64,000 bases of DNA, taken from positions 1 to 64,000 of the forward strand of contig ML133420.1 of the NCBI GenBank assembly GCA_003864495.1. The letters run 5' to 3'. The notes beneath the pieces were generated by a model. The model saw only the letters and a program-made list of their open reading frames with translations, searched no databases and had not been told where the DNA came from. A program made the position numbers and the translations under genes. Positions 1 through 30,459 of this stretch are shown piece by piece. Origin of the DNA: Nemopilema nomurai. Taxonomy: Eukaryota; Cnidaria; Scyphozoa; Rhizostomeae; Rhizostomatidae. How positions within the stretch are numbered: the stretch's first letter is position 1; each line of letters begins with the position of its first letter.

Positions 1-692
1 TATTCAAAATTTCAAGTCACAATTGTCACCAGTTGCCCATAACGTTAGAATCTCAATTTCATCTGCATATGTGATACTCAACTGTCCAATTGATTTGTTA
101 AATAGCACTGCAAAGAACTAGATTTTACGAAATTTTTCTGTACCACTGATACTCACAACTCTCTTACAATGACGATTGACAAGATAGAAGAGTGGCTGGT
201 GTATATTATCATTGCACAAGCTTTTCGCAAATTGCCGGAATAATGTCGCAAGACTTAAAATTGTATTATTATCGAAACAAGGATACTTATGTGCTGAAAT
301 ACTGGTTCTAGACCATTTTAAGTGGTGTTAGTTATAAGATTCGCCGGGGTTGACTATTATTTCTTGTCAAACGATCTACACTTAACCCAAATTACCACAC
401 TCGTAAAAATTTGAAAGTTGTTGTTTTAACCTTTTCAATGCGTTTCGATTTGTCTCCAAGACTCCAACTGCCTCAGAGACCGAAACGCAAGCAGGTATCT
501 ATCTATTCAAGTGATGAGCGAATTATTCTCTTAATGACCAATGCCTCAATTCACTGCGATAACAATAGGCATGTTTGCTTAATTGGAGGTGGCAATGATG
601 CGAAGCTACTTTGCTGGTGTTTACATACAGATAATCAAAAATCAGAACTTGCACGCTATTCACCATTGTTACTAAATTAATATTATTTGCAG

Positions 693-4228
<3,536 letters not shown>

Positions 4229-6814
4229 TCTGGCATTCGATTTGCTGCAACAAATGGAAGCCAACAGTGACAACCCGAGTTTGACGTGACGTTTCTTGCT
4301 TGTTTAAGATGATGCTTTCTTGCATGTTAGAAAATGTGTGTATTAGAAGCATTTAATGAAATGAACTTTTCAGGGGTTTGATAGCTTGCAAATGTTCCCT
4401 AGCAGCGTGCAACTTTTTCTTTTACTAGCACCAACTGGGCAGGACTACAGTACTGGCCCCCTCATTTTATAAAACCACATCCTTTCGTGCAGTTAGGTGG
4501 CTGTCTGCAAAGTAAAATGTGAAGGGTATTTTTTACGGATTCTGATTACGAGGGCCTTTACACTCAATATGCCCATGAATTAGCAAGCTCACTGAGAAGG
4601 GAGAAATGCAGCTTTTCGCGTGCATAACCGCATCTAGTCATGAATAGGAATGCTTACTAAAGAGAACTCAGTAAAGCTTAAACCCCGTGTAAAAGCAAAA
4701 GTGCCTAAAATTTGTACTTTTCGGTATATATCTGCTTTTCGAATGGAGTCACCCGGTAGTATCACGTGTCTTAGCATGGCACGTATCACGTGTTTCGCGA
4801 ACTCGTATAAGCTGCTTGTCATTATTATAATACTTTAAGAGAATCAATTTGTCTTCATATTTTAATCAAAGCAAGGCACTCCACTGTCTTTGAAGGTCTA
4901 GTGCCTGTGGGTGATTTTATCACGGTACTTATTTATGCCATTCATTAAATGCAATGCCTAGATCTAAAACGCTTTCTGTCAAACAGGAAAGATATTTTAT
5001 TTAATGTCGGGGTTTGAAATGAACTCTATTTCAAGTTGAGAATTTTACTATTTTAACTATTTGTGACCAAGGTTTTTTGACTATCTACAAGTCGCTAAAC
5101 ATTTGCCGTTACTTTTCAAGTAAATTTAGAAGTATGTAAAGGAATTTAATGTTTGTTGATTTGTGTGACATTTATGTATATCGCATATCGTTTACATATA
5201 GCAGCACGTTAATTTTACAATAATGATTTTGCTGACAGTAATGAAAGTAGACGTCTTGTCTAGTTGTCGACACTATAAAGTTTCGACACTGTCTAGTTGT
5301 CGACACTATATGCGAATATGCAGAATTGAACATGCAGAATATGTCTTAGTTACTTTATACTCACTTACAGTTGCTTTTCAATACATTTCTAGTTGATTGA
5401 AGGCACCGCATTGTTTGAAGGAAAGCTAGATATGGACACTGAATCATAAAATGGACTCTAGCAACGAGGAAAGATCATCTTGCCACTAGATTTGAGTCTT
5501 GAGAACAGCATTTCACACCCATCTTTTCAAAAACAAGCCTGGTCACCTTTCTTAAAAGAAGAAGAAGATAAGTTCATATTCAATCTTTTGCACTAAGAAA
5601 AAGTACAAATTCAATCATCGAAGAAACTGAAGTCAATTGCTCCAATAAATCCAATCAACTTAAACTCAGTTCACAATTCGCCTTATTCATACACTAGTCA
5701 TTAGAGTTCAAAAGTGATAACGTCACAAGAATCTATTTTAGGAATTTTTGAATTTTGATCCCATAACTAGAGAGAGCATCATGAAATACTTCAAAATAGA
5801 CAAAGTTGTATTGGCTCTTTCCCCATCAAACCTCTGTATTTTGGTCTCTGTTCAAAACTTTACAAACAGAGCCAAAATAAACAGTGATTCGCTAGCGAAC
5901 TTAAATCTTTCATTGGCCATATCGCAACAGATTTTGGCCATACTTGGCCAATTTAATGTGGTTGGCAGTATTTCATTGGTGATTGTTGGCAGTTTTTTAC
6001 CCTGTACCAACATGCAAGGTTTTCTGGAAATCATGCACCCTGCTTTCCGAGTTTACTTACATTCAAAAAGGCAAATCAGTCCCGGTATAACGTGCGGGTT
6101 TCTGCCTATAACCGTTGTTGTAGTACCCAGTTTACTCTCTAAGTTCAATGAGACACTTATTAATCGTTGACAGGTAATTTTCTTAGTATTATGTTGGTGT
6201 AGTGTCTTGTTGTCATTTCCAATAGCCTGTTTCCACCGACAACAAAACTTGTTTTCTGCATTCTAAACAAGCGTCAAGAACTTGGTATTTCCTGAAACCG
6301 CGTACGAGGCCGTACACAGCCTTATAAACCATCCTTGAAATCGATGGCTGATATACCTGTGTTGGAGGAGCGATTCATTTAAAAAGGGGGCAGAAAAGGG
6401 GCTCATAGCACTCTCCGTATGATAAATTCCATTTTTACCGATTTAAATGTCACCAACAGCAAATGTCTATTGCGTAATGCTTTCATGGATATTTTCAAGG
6501 TCTGTAGTTTCTCCCTGCAGAACTGCATATGGTGTTAGGGCTCCTAATTTTTTAATGCCACTTAAATAATCTTCTCGATCCAGTGTAGCATCTTAATTGC
6601 TTTAGTGGTTATTTCTAAAGTTTTTCCGTTTGGTGTCAAGCAGCCAAGGTCTCTTGAACGCTTAGTTCAGCACTTGCGGAGGATTTGACAGTGTTGAAAC
6701 GAAGGAGAAAAGGTCGACTTCATATATGATTTCTTTCGCTTCCATGTTTTGGTATAAAATGTGTCCAAGCTGCACAGGATTTGTCACCGAGAAGAGAATC
6801 AACGCGCTGCAAAA
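4229..6814. other. Intergenic region between the EGF gene and the transporter, copy 1
   Basis: No gene is supported here. It holds two direct copies of the 20-mer GTCTAGTTGTCGACACTATA at 5258-5277 and 5291-5310, and a possible hairpin around 5839-5878 (TTTTGG-T-CTCTGTT against AACAGAG-CCAAAA). An open frame of 140 codons at 5748-6170 lacks a convincing start, splice signals or a recognisable motif. The copy 2 equivalent is 18502-21087. Confidence 0.6.
6753..6759 (+). promoter_or_regulatory. Possible TATA box of the SLC36-like gene, copy 1
   Basis: TATAAAA lies about 60 bases upstream of the chosen ATG at 6815, which fits a short unspliced leader. A chance match in AT-rich DNA, or a more distant first non-coding exon, is equally possible. 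Copy 2 has the same motif at 21026-21032. Confidence 0.25.
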
Positions 6815-11917
<5,103 letters not shown>

Positions 11918-13272
11918 TAAGTTAGTTGTTTTTTGTTGGCTACGAATGAATGCAGCAGACATAATATTATGGCAAAATTATTATTTTTTGTTACTGGTTA
12001 GTGTGAAAAAGTTTTTATGGTAGCTTGATAACAAAGGTAGCACTGTATATATTGAATTCCGTTCATTTTTTGCAGGTTAATTGAGAATTGAACTTATTAA
12101 GCTAGAAAATTTTGAATTTCTCATAATTACAAAATGTCACCATTCAGGCATACTAGTTGATAAAGTTTTGTTTTTTGAACTGCATGTTTCCCAGTTCCAC
12201 TGAGCTTAACTAATACTTTTAGTAAATTTCAATGCACCTGTTTTTAAACAATGTCCTAATATTTTGTATTTTACCTGCAGTAGTTATTTTCTAACATTCC
12301 TTTATGTTCATTTTAACACTGAAAAGCTATGAAAACTCATGGGAATATGAGCTATGGCATTTGGATGATACTTTTTCAACTAGTGCTGATCATCAATGTT
12401 TCATTTTCTCCTGATAATTTAAGTTATGCATTTGCTCTTCCTTGCTCTTAGTAGTTTTAATACTTGTATTGTTAATAGTATTATGTGATTCACTCAAGTT
12501 TCTCCACACATTTTTTATTTAAGTGGGTGACACTTGACAATTCTTATATTCTCATGATCTTATTTAAATAGAACCAATCAAATACAGCAGTTTAGTTTCT
12601 GGTATGACGAAAAATAGATTAATAAGATAATTTGTTTGATGTAATTGATGATCGGGATAGATTCGTTCTGTTGTGAAAAATGTCTTTACGAGTTAAAAAG
12701 ACTGTGAATTCAATTTTTAATGAATTCAAATGAAAAATTTCATTTGCCACAAAAGCTTTTTTGATGACCGTACTGTTTTCCTACTGAAATACAAATGTAG
12801 ATGAACTCCATCAAATAATTTCTAAGAATTTTTGTCTCCATTTAGCATTTAAGGAAGGAGACATAGCATTTTCAATTTCAAAATCCAAGTTCGAATTTGT
12901 CTCTATTGGAAGCACCGAAGGGGGTTATTCAGATTTTTGTTGAGAAAAACAGGGAGATGGGCGAGCGAGGCGAGCGCCCCTCCTACCTTTATAATAGGTC
13001 TAGTTGTGCCTATCACTTTGAGTAGTCGTCAGAGCGAAGAGCAAACAGAAATATCGTGCAACTCGTAGCGAGAATATAAACTGACTAATCATTCTTAATT
13101 AAACAAAGGTTATATAAAAATGAAAGCGAGGTTAGAATATTTCTACACCGTTTGGTAAGGGGGGCAAGGGGAGCAAAAGTGCCCTTTTAGTAATTCATTT
13201 TTAGAACTCTACATGGGGCAACAGAAATCATGACTTAACACTTCGAGTTGTTATGACTGACGTTAACTCTCT
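11918..13272. other. 3' flank of the transporter and lead-in to the hAT relic, copy 1
   Basis: AT-rich sequence, presumably the 3' UTR followed by intergenic DNA. I did not find a convincing AATAAA close to the stop. From about 12940 the composition changes (cgagcgaggcgagcgcccc) and leads into the transposase remnant, so this part may already belong to the mobile element. The same region in copy 2 is 26191-27545. Confidence 0.5.
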
Positions 13273-13810
13273 GCAACAAGGTGGACAACAAGAGTCAAGG
13301 CAGCTGATGTCATCTTTGGGAAGACCGTTAAGCTGCGCACAACACTTTAAATACTGAAGAATGATCCAGGCATCTCTGCTGATACCAAAATGAGGATCCA
13401 AGGAATTCTGAAGAGCCAGTTGTCTTCACTGCAGGTCCTCTTTGGTTTGAATGTGACACGAAAGCTTGTTTGTTTGCTGGAAAAGTTCTCAAAAGAACTT
13501 CAAGCAGTTGATATTTCTGTCGATTATGCTTTGTATTCCTTGCAGCATATTCTACAGGTTGCATGAAATGAGGAGCGAGAGAGAATTTCAGCACATTCTC
13601 AATGAAGCCAGTAATGTCCCTGGGGTGAAAGAGAATTCCGATAGGGGCCGGCAAAGAAAAGTCCCAAGATGGATGGAATATGGGGATAGTGTTCTGACCG
13701 AGAGGCTTCGCGAAGCTGACACAGCAGACGGCGGGAGCATTGACCAGATGCGCATAATGCCATTGACGTGATTATCCAAAGTGTCAATGAAAGGTTCGAC
13801 CAGCAAGATC
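13273..13810 (+). pseudogene. hAT-family transposase remnant, truncated at the N (copy 1)
   Basis: Translation shows the TRWTTRVKA stretch and the RGRQRKVPRWMEYG stretch typical of hAT/ZMYM-type transposase proteins. In-frame stops (CTT TAA near 13350, GCA TGA near 13565) and frame changes break it. The C-terminal dimerisation region present in copy 2 is missing, because sequence identity ends at the N. Near the end this copy differs from copy 2 by one extra base and one missing triplet. Confidence 0.75.
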
Positions 13811-13811
13811 N
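13811..13811. other. Single N: junction between the two copies
   Basis: The only ambiguous base seen in the window. Left of it the sequence follows the hAT relic. Right of it the sequence is unrelated to the hAT continuation at 28086 onward and belongs to an intron upstream of the EGF array. It therefore marks an assembly join or a low-quality duplication breakpoint. Confidence 0.9.
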
Positions 13812-13882
13812 TGGAATACTTGTTAGCTACTGATTAGATATCCCTATGAAATCTAATTTGATGTTTTTGTTGCTGCACTTAG

Positions 13883-18501
<4,619 letters not shown>

Positions 18502-21087
18502 TCTGGCATTCGATTTGCTGCAACAAATGGAAGCCAACAGTGACAACCCGAGTTTGACGTGACGTTTCTTGCTTGTTTAAGATGATGCTTTCTTGCATGT
18601 TAGAAAATGTGTGTATTAGAAGCATTTAATGAAATGAACTTTTCAGGGGTTTGATAGCTTGCAAATGTTCCCTAGCAGCGTGCAACTTTTTCTTTTACTA
18701 GCACCAACTGGGCAGGACTACAGTACTGGCCCCCTCATTTTATAAAACCACATCCTTTCGTGCAGTTAGGTGGCTGTCTGCAAAGTAAAATGTGAAGGGT
18801 ATTTTTTACGGATTCTGATTACGAGGGCCTTTACACTCAATATGCCCATGAATTAGCAAGCTCACTGAGAAGGGAGAAATGCAGCTTTTCGCGTGCATAA
18901 CCGCATCTAGTCATGAATAGGAATGCTTACTAAAGAGAACTCAGTAAAGCTTAAACCCCGTGTAAAAGCAAAAGTGCCTAAAATTTGTACTTTTCGGTAT
19001 ATATCTGCTTTTCGAATGGAGTCACCCGGTAGTATCACGTGTCTTAGCATGGCACGTATCACGTGTTTCGCGAACTCGTATAAGCTGCTTGTCATTATTA
19101 TAATACTTTAAGAGAATCAATTTGTCTTCATATTTTAATCAAAGCAAGGCACTCCACTGTCTTTGAAGGTCTAGTGCCTGTGGGTGATTTTATCACGGTA
19201 CTTATTTATGCCATTCATTAAATGCAATGCCTAGATCTAAAACGCTTTCTGTCAAACAGGAAAGATATTTTATTTAATGTCGGGGTTTGAAATGAACTCT
19301 ATTTCAAGTTGAGAATTTTACTATTTTAACTATTTGTGACCAAGGTTTTTTGACTATCTACAAGTCGCTAAACATTTGCCGTTACTTTTCAAGTAAATTT
19401 AGAAGTATGTAAAGGAATTTAATGTTTGTTGATTTGTGTGACATTTATGTATATCGCATATCGTTTACATATAGCAGCACGTTAATTTTACAATAATGAT
19501 TTTGCTGACAGTAATGAAAGTAGACGTCTTGTCTAGTTGTCGACACTATAAAGTTTCGACACTGTCTAGTTGTCGACACTATATGCGAATATGCAGAATT
19601 GAACATGCAGAATATGTCTTAGTTACTTTATACTCACTTACAGTTGCTTTTCAATACATTTCTAGTTGATTGAAGGCACCGCATTGTTTGAAGGAAAGCT
19701 AGATATGGACACTGAATCATAAAATGGACTCTAGCAACGAGGAAAGATCATCTTGCCACTAGATTTGAGTCTTGAGAACAGCATTTCACACCCATCTTTT
19801 CAAAAACAAGCCTGGTCACCTTTCTTAAAAGAAGAAGAAGATAAGTTCATATTCAATCTTTTGCACTAAGAAAAAGTACAAATTCAATCATCGAAGAAAC
19901 TGAAGTCAATTGCTCCAATAAATCCAATCAACTTAAACTCAGTTCACAATTCGCCTTATTCATACACTAGTCATTAGAGTTCAAAAGTGATAACGTCACA
20001 AGAATCTATTTTAGGAATTTTTGAATTTTGATCCCATAACTAGAGAGAGCATCATGAAATACTTCAAAATAGACAAAGTTGTATTGGCTCTTTCCCCATC
20101 AAACCTCTGTATTTTGGTCTCTGTTCAAAACTTTACAAACAGAGCCAAAATAAACAGTGATTCGCTAGCGAACTTAAATCTTTCATTGGCCATATCGCAA
20201 CAGATTTTGGCCATACTTGGCCAATTTAATGTGGTTGGCAGTATTTCATTGGTGATTGTTGGCAGTTTTTTACCCTGTACCAACATGCAAGGTTTTCTGG
20301 AAATCATGCACCCTGCTTTCCGAGTTTACTTACATTCAAAAAGGCAAATCAGTCCCGGTATAACGTGCGGGTTTCTGCCTATAACCGTTGTTGTAGTACC
20401 CAGTTTACTCTCTAAGTTCAATGAGACACTTATTAATCGTTGACAGGTAATTTTCTTAGTATTATGTTGGTGTAGTGTCTTGTTGTCATTTCCAATAGCC
20501 TGTTTCCACCGACAACAAAACTTGTTTTCTGCATTCTAAACAAGCGTCAAGAACTTGGTATTTCCTGAAACCGCGTACGAGGCCGTACACAGCCTTATAA
20601 ACCATCCTTGAAATCGATGGCTGATATACCTGTGTTGGAGGAGCGATTCATTTAAAAAGGGGGCAGAAAAGGGGCTCATAGCACTCTCCGTATGATAAAT
20701 TCCATTTTTACCGATTTAAATGTCACCAACAGCAAATGTCTATTGCGTAATGCTTTCATGGATATTTTCAAGGTCTGTAGTTTCTCCCTGCAGAACTGCA
20801 TATGGTGTTAGGGCTCCTAATTTTTTAATGCCACTTAAATAATCTTCTCGATCCAGTGTAGCATCTTAATTGCTTTAGTGGTTATTTCTAAAGTTTTTCC
20901 GTTTGGTGTCAAGCAGCCAAGGTCTCTTGAACGCTTAGTTCAGCACTTGCGGAGGATTTGACAGTGTTGAAACGAAGGAGAAAAGGTCGACTTCATATAT
21001 GATTTCTTTCGCTTCCATGTTTTGGTATAAAATGTGTCCAAGCTGCACAGGATTTGTCACCGAGAAGAGAATCAACGCGCTGCAAAA
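18502..21087. other. Intergenic region between the EGF gene and the transporter, copy 2
   Basis: Identical in content to 4229-6814. The paired 20-mer direct repeats are at 19531-19550 and 19564-19583. No supported gene. Confidence 0.6.
21026..21032 (+). promoter_or_regulatory. Possible TATA box of the SLC36-like gene, copy 2
   Basis: TATAAAA about 60 bases upstream of the ATG at 21088, identical to copy 1 and equally tentative. Confidence 0.25.
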
Positions 21088-26190
<5,103 letters not shown>

Positions 26191-27545
26191 TAAGTTAGTT
26201 GTTTTTTGTTGGCTACGAATGAATGCAGCAGACATAATATTATGGCAAAATTATTATTTTTTGTTACTGGTTAGTGTGAAAAAGTTTTTATGGTAGCTTG
26301 ATAACAAAGGTAGCACTGTATATATTGAATTCCGTTCATTTTTTGCAGGTTAATTGAGAATTGAACTTATTAAGCTAGAAAATTTTGAATTTCTCATAAT
26401 TACAAAATGTCACCATTCAGGCATACTAGTTGATAAAGTTTTGTTTTTTGAACTGCATGTTTCCCAGTTCCACTGAGCTTAACTAATACTTTTAGTAAAT
26501 TTCAATGCACCTGTTTTTAAACAATGTCCTAATATTTTGTATTTTACCTGCAGTAGTTATTTTCTAACATTCCTTTATGTTCATTTTAACACTGAAAAGC
26601 TATGAAAACTCATGGGAATATGAGCTATGGCATTTGGATGATACTTTTTCAACTAGTGCTGATCATCAATGTTTCATTTTCTCCTGATAATTTAAGTTAT
26701 GCATTTGCTCTTCCTTGCTCTTAGTAGTTTTAATACTTGTATTGTTAATAGTATTATGTGATTCACTCAAGTTTCTCCACACATTTTTTATTTAAGTGGG
26801 TGACACTTGACAATTCTTATATTCTCATGATCTTATTTAAATAGAACCAATCAAATACAGCAGTTTAGTTTCTGGTATGACGAAAAATAGATTAATAAGA
26901 TAATTTGTTTGATGTAATTGATGATCGGGATAGATTCGTTCTGTTGTGAAAAATGTCTTTACGAGTTAAAAAGACTGTGAATTCAATTTTTAATGAATTC
27001 AAATGAAAAATTTCATTTGCCACAAAAGCTTTTTTGATGACCGTACTGTTTTCCTACTGAAATACAAATGTAGATGAACTCCATCAAATAATTTCTAAGA
27101 ATTTTTGTCTCCATTTAGCATTTAAGGAAGGAGACATAGCATTTTCAATTTCAAAATCCAAGTTCGAATTTGTCTCTATTGGAAGCACCGAAGGGGGTTA
27201 TTCAGATTTTTGTTGAGAAAAACAGGGAGATGGGCGAGCGAGGCGAGCGCCCCTCCTACCTTTATAATAGGTCTAGTTGTGCCTATCACTTTGAGTAGTC
27301 GTCAGAGCGAAGAGCAAACAGAAATATCGTGCAACTCGTAGCGAGAATATAAACTGACTAATCATTCTTAATTAAACAAAGGTTATATAAAAATGAAAGC
27401 GAGGTTAGAATATTTCTACACCGTTTGGTAAGGGGGGCAAGGGGAGCAAAAGTGCCCTTTTAGTAATTCATTTTTAGAACTCTACATGGGGCAACAGAAA
27501 TCATGACTTAACACTTCGAGTTGTTATGACTGACGTTAACTCTCT
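26191..27545. other. 3' flank of the transporter and lead-in to the hAT relic, copy 2
   Basis: Same as 11918-13272: AT-rich, no supported gene. From about 27213 the sequence may belong to the 5' part of the mobile element. Confidence 0.5.
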
Positions 27546-28570
27546 GCAACAAGGTGGACAACAAGAGTCAAGGCAGCTGATGTCATCTTTGGGAAGACCG
27601 TTAAGCTGCGCACAACACTTTAAATACTGAAGAATGATCCAGGCATCTCTGCTGATACCAAAATGAGGATCCAAGGAATTCTGAAGAGCCAGTTGTCTTC
27701 ACTGCAGGTCCTCTTTGGTTTGAATGTGACACGAAAGCTTGTTTGTTTGCTGGAAAAGTTCTCAAAAGAACTTCAAGCAGTTGATATTTCTGTCGATTAT
27801 GCTTTGTATTCCTTGCAGCATATTCTACAGGTTGCATGAAATGAGGAGCGAGAGAGAATTTCAGCACATTCTCAATGAAGCCAGTAATGTCCCTGGGGTG
27901 AAAGAGAATTCCGATAGGGGCCGGCAAAGAAAAGTCCCAAGATGGATGGAATATGGGGATAGTGTTCTGACCGAGAGGCTTCGCGAGCTGACACAGCAGA
28001 CGGCGGGAGCATTGACCAGATGCGCATAATAATGCCATTGACGTGATTATCCAAAGTGTCAATGAAAGGTTCGACCAGCAAGATCTTTCTTCGGTAAGGA
28101 GCATAGAACAAATCCTGTTGAGGTCAATGATCGAAAGAGGCTTTCCAATAGATACCCTAACACATGCTTTGATCGACAAAGACAAGCTGAGAATGCAACT
28201 TGATGACCTGCCAACAATCCTTGGTCTCTACAACGTGGAACAGAAGAAGAAAATAACAACAATATCTCGCATTTCAACCATAGCCGACATCTTCAATTCA
28301 ATGCCCCTTGCAAAGAAGCAGTGCTCCGAGGTCCACAAGATCATAAAGTTGTACTGTACTGTACCCCTCTCCTCAGCATCCTGTGAGCGCACATTCAGCG
28401 CTATGAGACGGCTTAAAACATGGATCCGGGCAAAGACCGGAGCAAATCATTTGAATGACATCATGTTTGCCAACATTCAGAAGAGCGATATGGACAGGGT
28501 TTACATTGAAGCATTTGCTTATGAATTCGCTGAAAGGAATGGAATAAGAATGGCCTACTTTGGGAAATAG
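27546..28570 (+). pseudogene. hAT-family (ZMYM1-like) transposase remnant with C-terminal dimerisation domain
   Basis: Reading from TRWTTRVKA through LLEKFSKELQAVDISVDYAL to RGRQRKVPRWMEYG gives a hAT-type catalytic region broken by stops and frame changes. From 28022 a clean frame runs to TAG at 28570. It contains LYCTVPLSSASCERTFSAMR followed by RLKTWIRAKT, the hallmark of the hAT C-terminal dimerisation domain. Many animal ZMYM/THAP-like proteins share it. The N-terminal zinc-finger part is absent or lies in unrecognisable sequence upstream. No terminal inverted repeats or 8-bp target duplication were identified. It is a dead fragment, although the last ~180 codons remain open. Confidence 0.8.
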
Positions 28571-30459
28571 ATGTTGACATAAAGTTGCTTCTAATTAGGA
28601 GACATCCTGAAGTTCTTCAGATTCCATACACAAGACATAATGAAAGACCGAATGATAGACCCTAGTTTCAAATAATTGATTGATTGTTTATTGATCTATT
28701 ATTTACAAATTTGATTTTGTCTTATGTATTCTTATGAGCGCAGAATGAAAATGTATGGCAACTTCAAAATAAGTAATATGCGATTTGGAACGAGAACATA
28801 TGGAGAAATGGCCACAAAATTTCGTAAAAGAATATGATTAATCTTCGATGCAAAATGTTGGCATCATTTTAAGCCCATTTAAAGTGCGTGGCGACAAAAG
28901 TTTTCCAGTGGAGTACCCCGGACCCCCATGCCCTGCAATCGCTCCGGCGTCCCTTCGCGTCTTCATGAAAACCTCTGATGAATGACGAAAAAACCGGGAG
29001 AAAGTCATAAAAAATCTACAGCCCCCCCCCCCCCCCCCCGTTAAAACAGGTAAAGTTGACAGGTCTGCCCCAGATCTCATGGTTTATGAAATGATTGTTA
29101 GGAAACGCCGAACAAAAATGATTTCAGTGCTTTTAGGCACGAATGTTCCAAAACTAGAATATTTGATATTTTATTTTTCTTAAAGCCGACAATTATCCAG
29201 GCGAAGTCCCTCTATCAAGGAATGCTCCATGCGTGTGAACTATGCCCAAGTCAGATAAAATGCCTTTACTGTGCACCTCACAGCTGAAAGAGGGCTGTAG
29301 TGTTTGCTAGTCATTCCATGCACAGTGGACGACATGGCTTTGTGTCCCTTCAAACGAATTCTTAACCTGAGAGTTTCAGTATTTTTGTTACTACAAGAAA
29401 GCAATTATGTTATCCAAGCTTGATGGGTGACTTTTTTTGTTGCAACATACAAAAAAGGACGGATTTTACGACCGCACCTTCAAAAACTAAATTGATTTTT
29501 CAAAGCCCAACAATTTTTAAACCAAAAGTAGAGTTGTTTCTTGATGTCAGTCAGTTTGAAAACATTGTTTACTGTCTTAAAATCGTATTTGATAAAATGC
29601 TTATGCTGTATCAGTATGAACTTCAACAAGAATGATGCACTATTCTACCTAAAAATAACTAAAGGATTAGAAAGATTGACGGTTTTTTCTTAAACCACGG
29701 ATCCCTCATATTACCGCAGAGTTACAGCTCCGAGAAAGCTTTCCTGTAGAAGCAATAGACTTTCCTGCCGAATGGAATTGTAAGGTGCTGGCAATTTGAT
29801 GGTCAGTGAAGCTTACCTCGACAACCTTTACTGACCTTCCCATTTATATCACAAAAGTGAGTACTCACGTTCACGAGCGACCCTTCTTCCACGAAATCAC
29901 GCTAAAGATTATTTTTTTCACGTTCAAAAAAGGTCCAATCCAGCTTCGCGTAAAATCTTTTGAGGGGGGGGCAATTCTTCGGGGCCTTGGACGACGGGAG
30001 GCCACTGGCATGCCCACTACTTTCTGAAAATTGTATCTTTTTAAATTTATCAACAAATTTTGGTTCTTCTTCCCATTTTCTCACATCGAAATTTGCCCCT
30101 CCCCTCAAACTTCCCGGTCTCCTAAGAAGCCTTGCTCCCCGCGTTCTAGCCATGTTAACATGTTTGGGCACCTGTTGAGTTGTGGAACCTTCTGGACAAC
30201 AATTGTGTTGCCTCCGCTTCATCACGAGGCAAAGCCTATTCAATAGAGGAACACACGCTTCATGTAGCTGTCCTTTGAAATCGAAAACGGTGGAAAGCTA
30301 CCGGGCATAATACAAAGCCTGTCGTACAGCACAGACTGATATGGTTTAGAGTGCCATCAATAGGGGAAAATTTTGCTAACTAGTGTTCACCATTTCTTAG
30401 TAGCGCCAGAGAAGTATCTTTAGTTGCGTGCTCTCTGTTGTCAGATTTTATATTGCATC
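28571..30459. other. Intergenic region between the hAT relic and calnexin
   Basis: No gene is supported. It includes a long poly-C run, a GC-richer patch at 28880-29040, and at 29950-30240 a stretch open on both strands (GGGGGGGG, then ccccctcccctc) that looks like old repeat DNA. The calnexin promoter must lie in the last few hundred bases; I saw no perfect ERSE (CCAAT-N9-CCACG) there. Confidence 0.5.
29022..29039. repeat. Poly-C tract (18 C)
   Basis: Eighteen consecutive C between gataca-like AT-rich flanks. A likely site of length error in sequencing. Confidence 0.95.

Noticed and set aside
5748..6170. 140-codon hydrophobic open frame between the EGF and transporter genes (also 20021-20443)
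   Set aside because: It starts at a non-ATG codon and has no recognisable motif or splice signals. Its internal TTGGCC-like repetition suggests chance or old repeat.
28838..29080. Minus-strand 80-codon frame beginning in a Gly run
   Set aside because: The Gly run is only the 18-C homopolymer read backwards, and the rest shows no family motif.
29902..30246. Overlapping open frames on both strands before calnexin
   Set aside because: Frames open on both strands in a GC-richer patch, without start context or motifs; probably decayed repeat.
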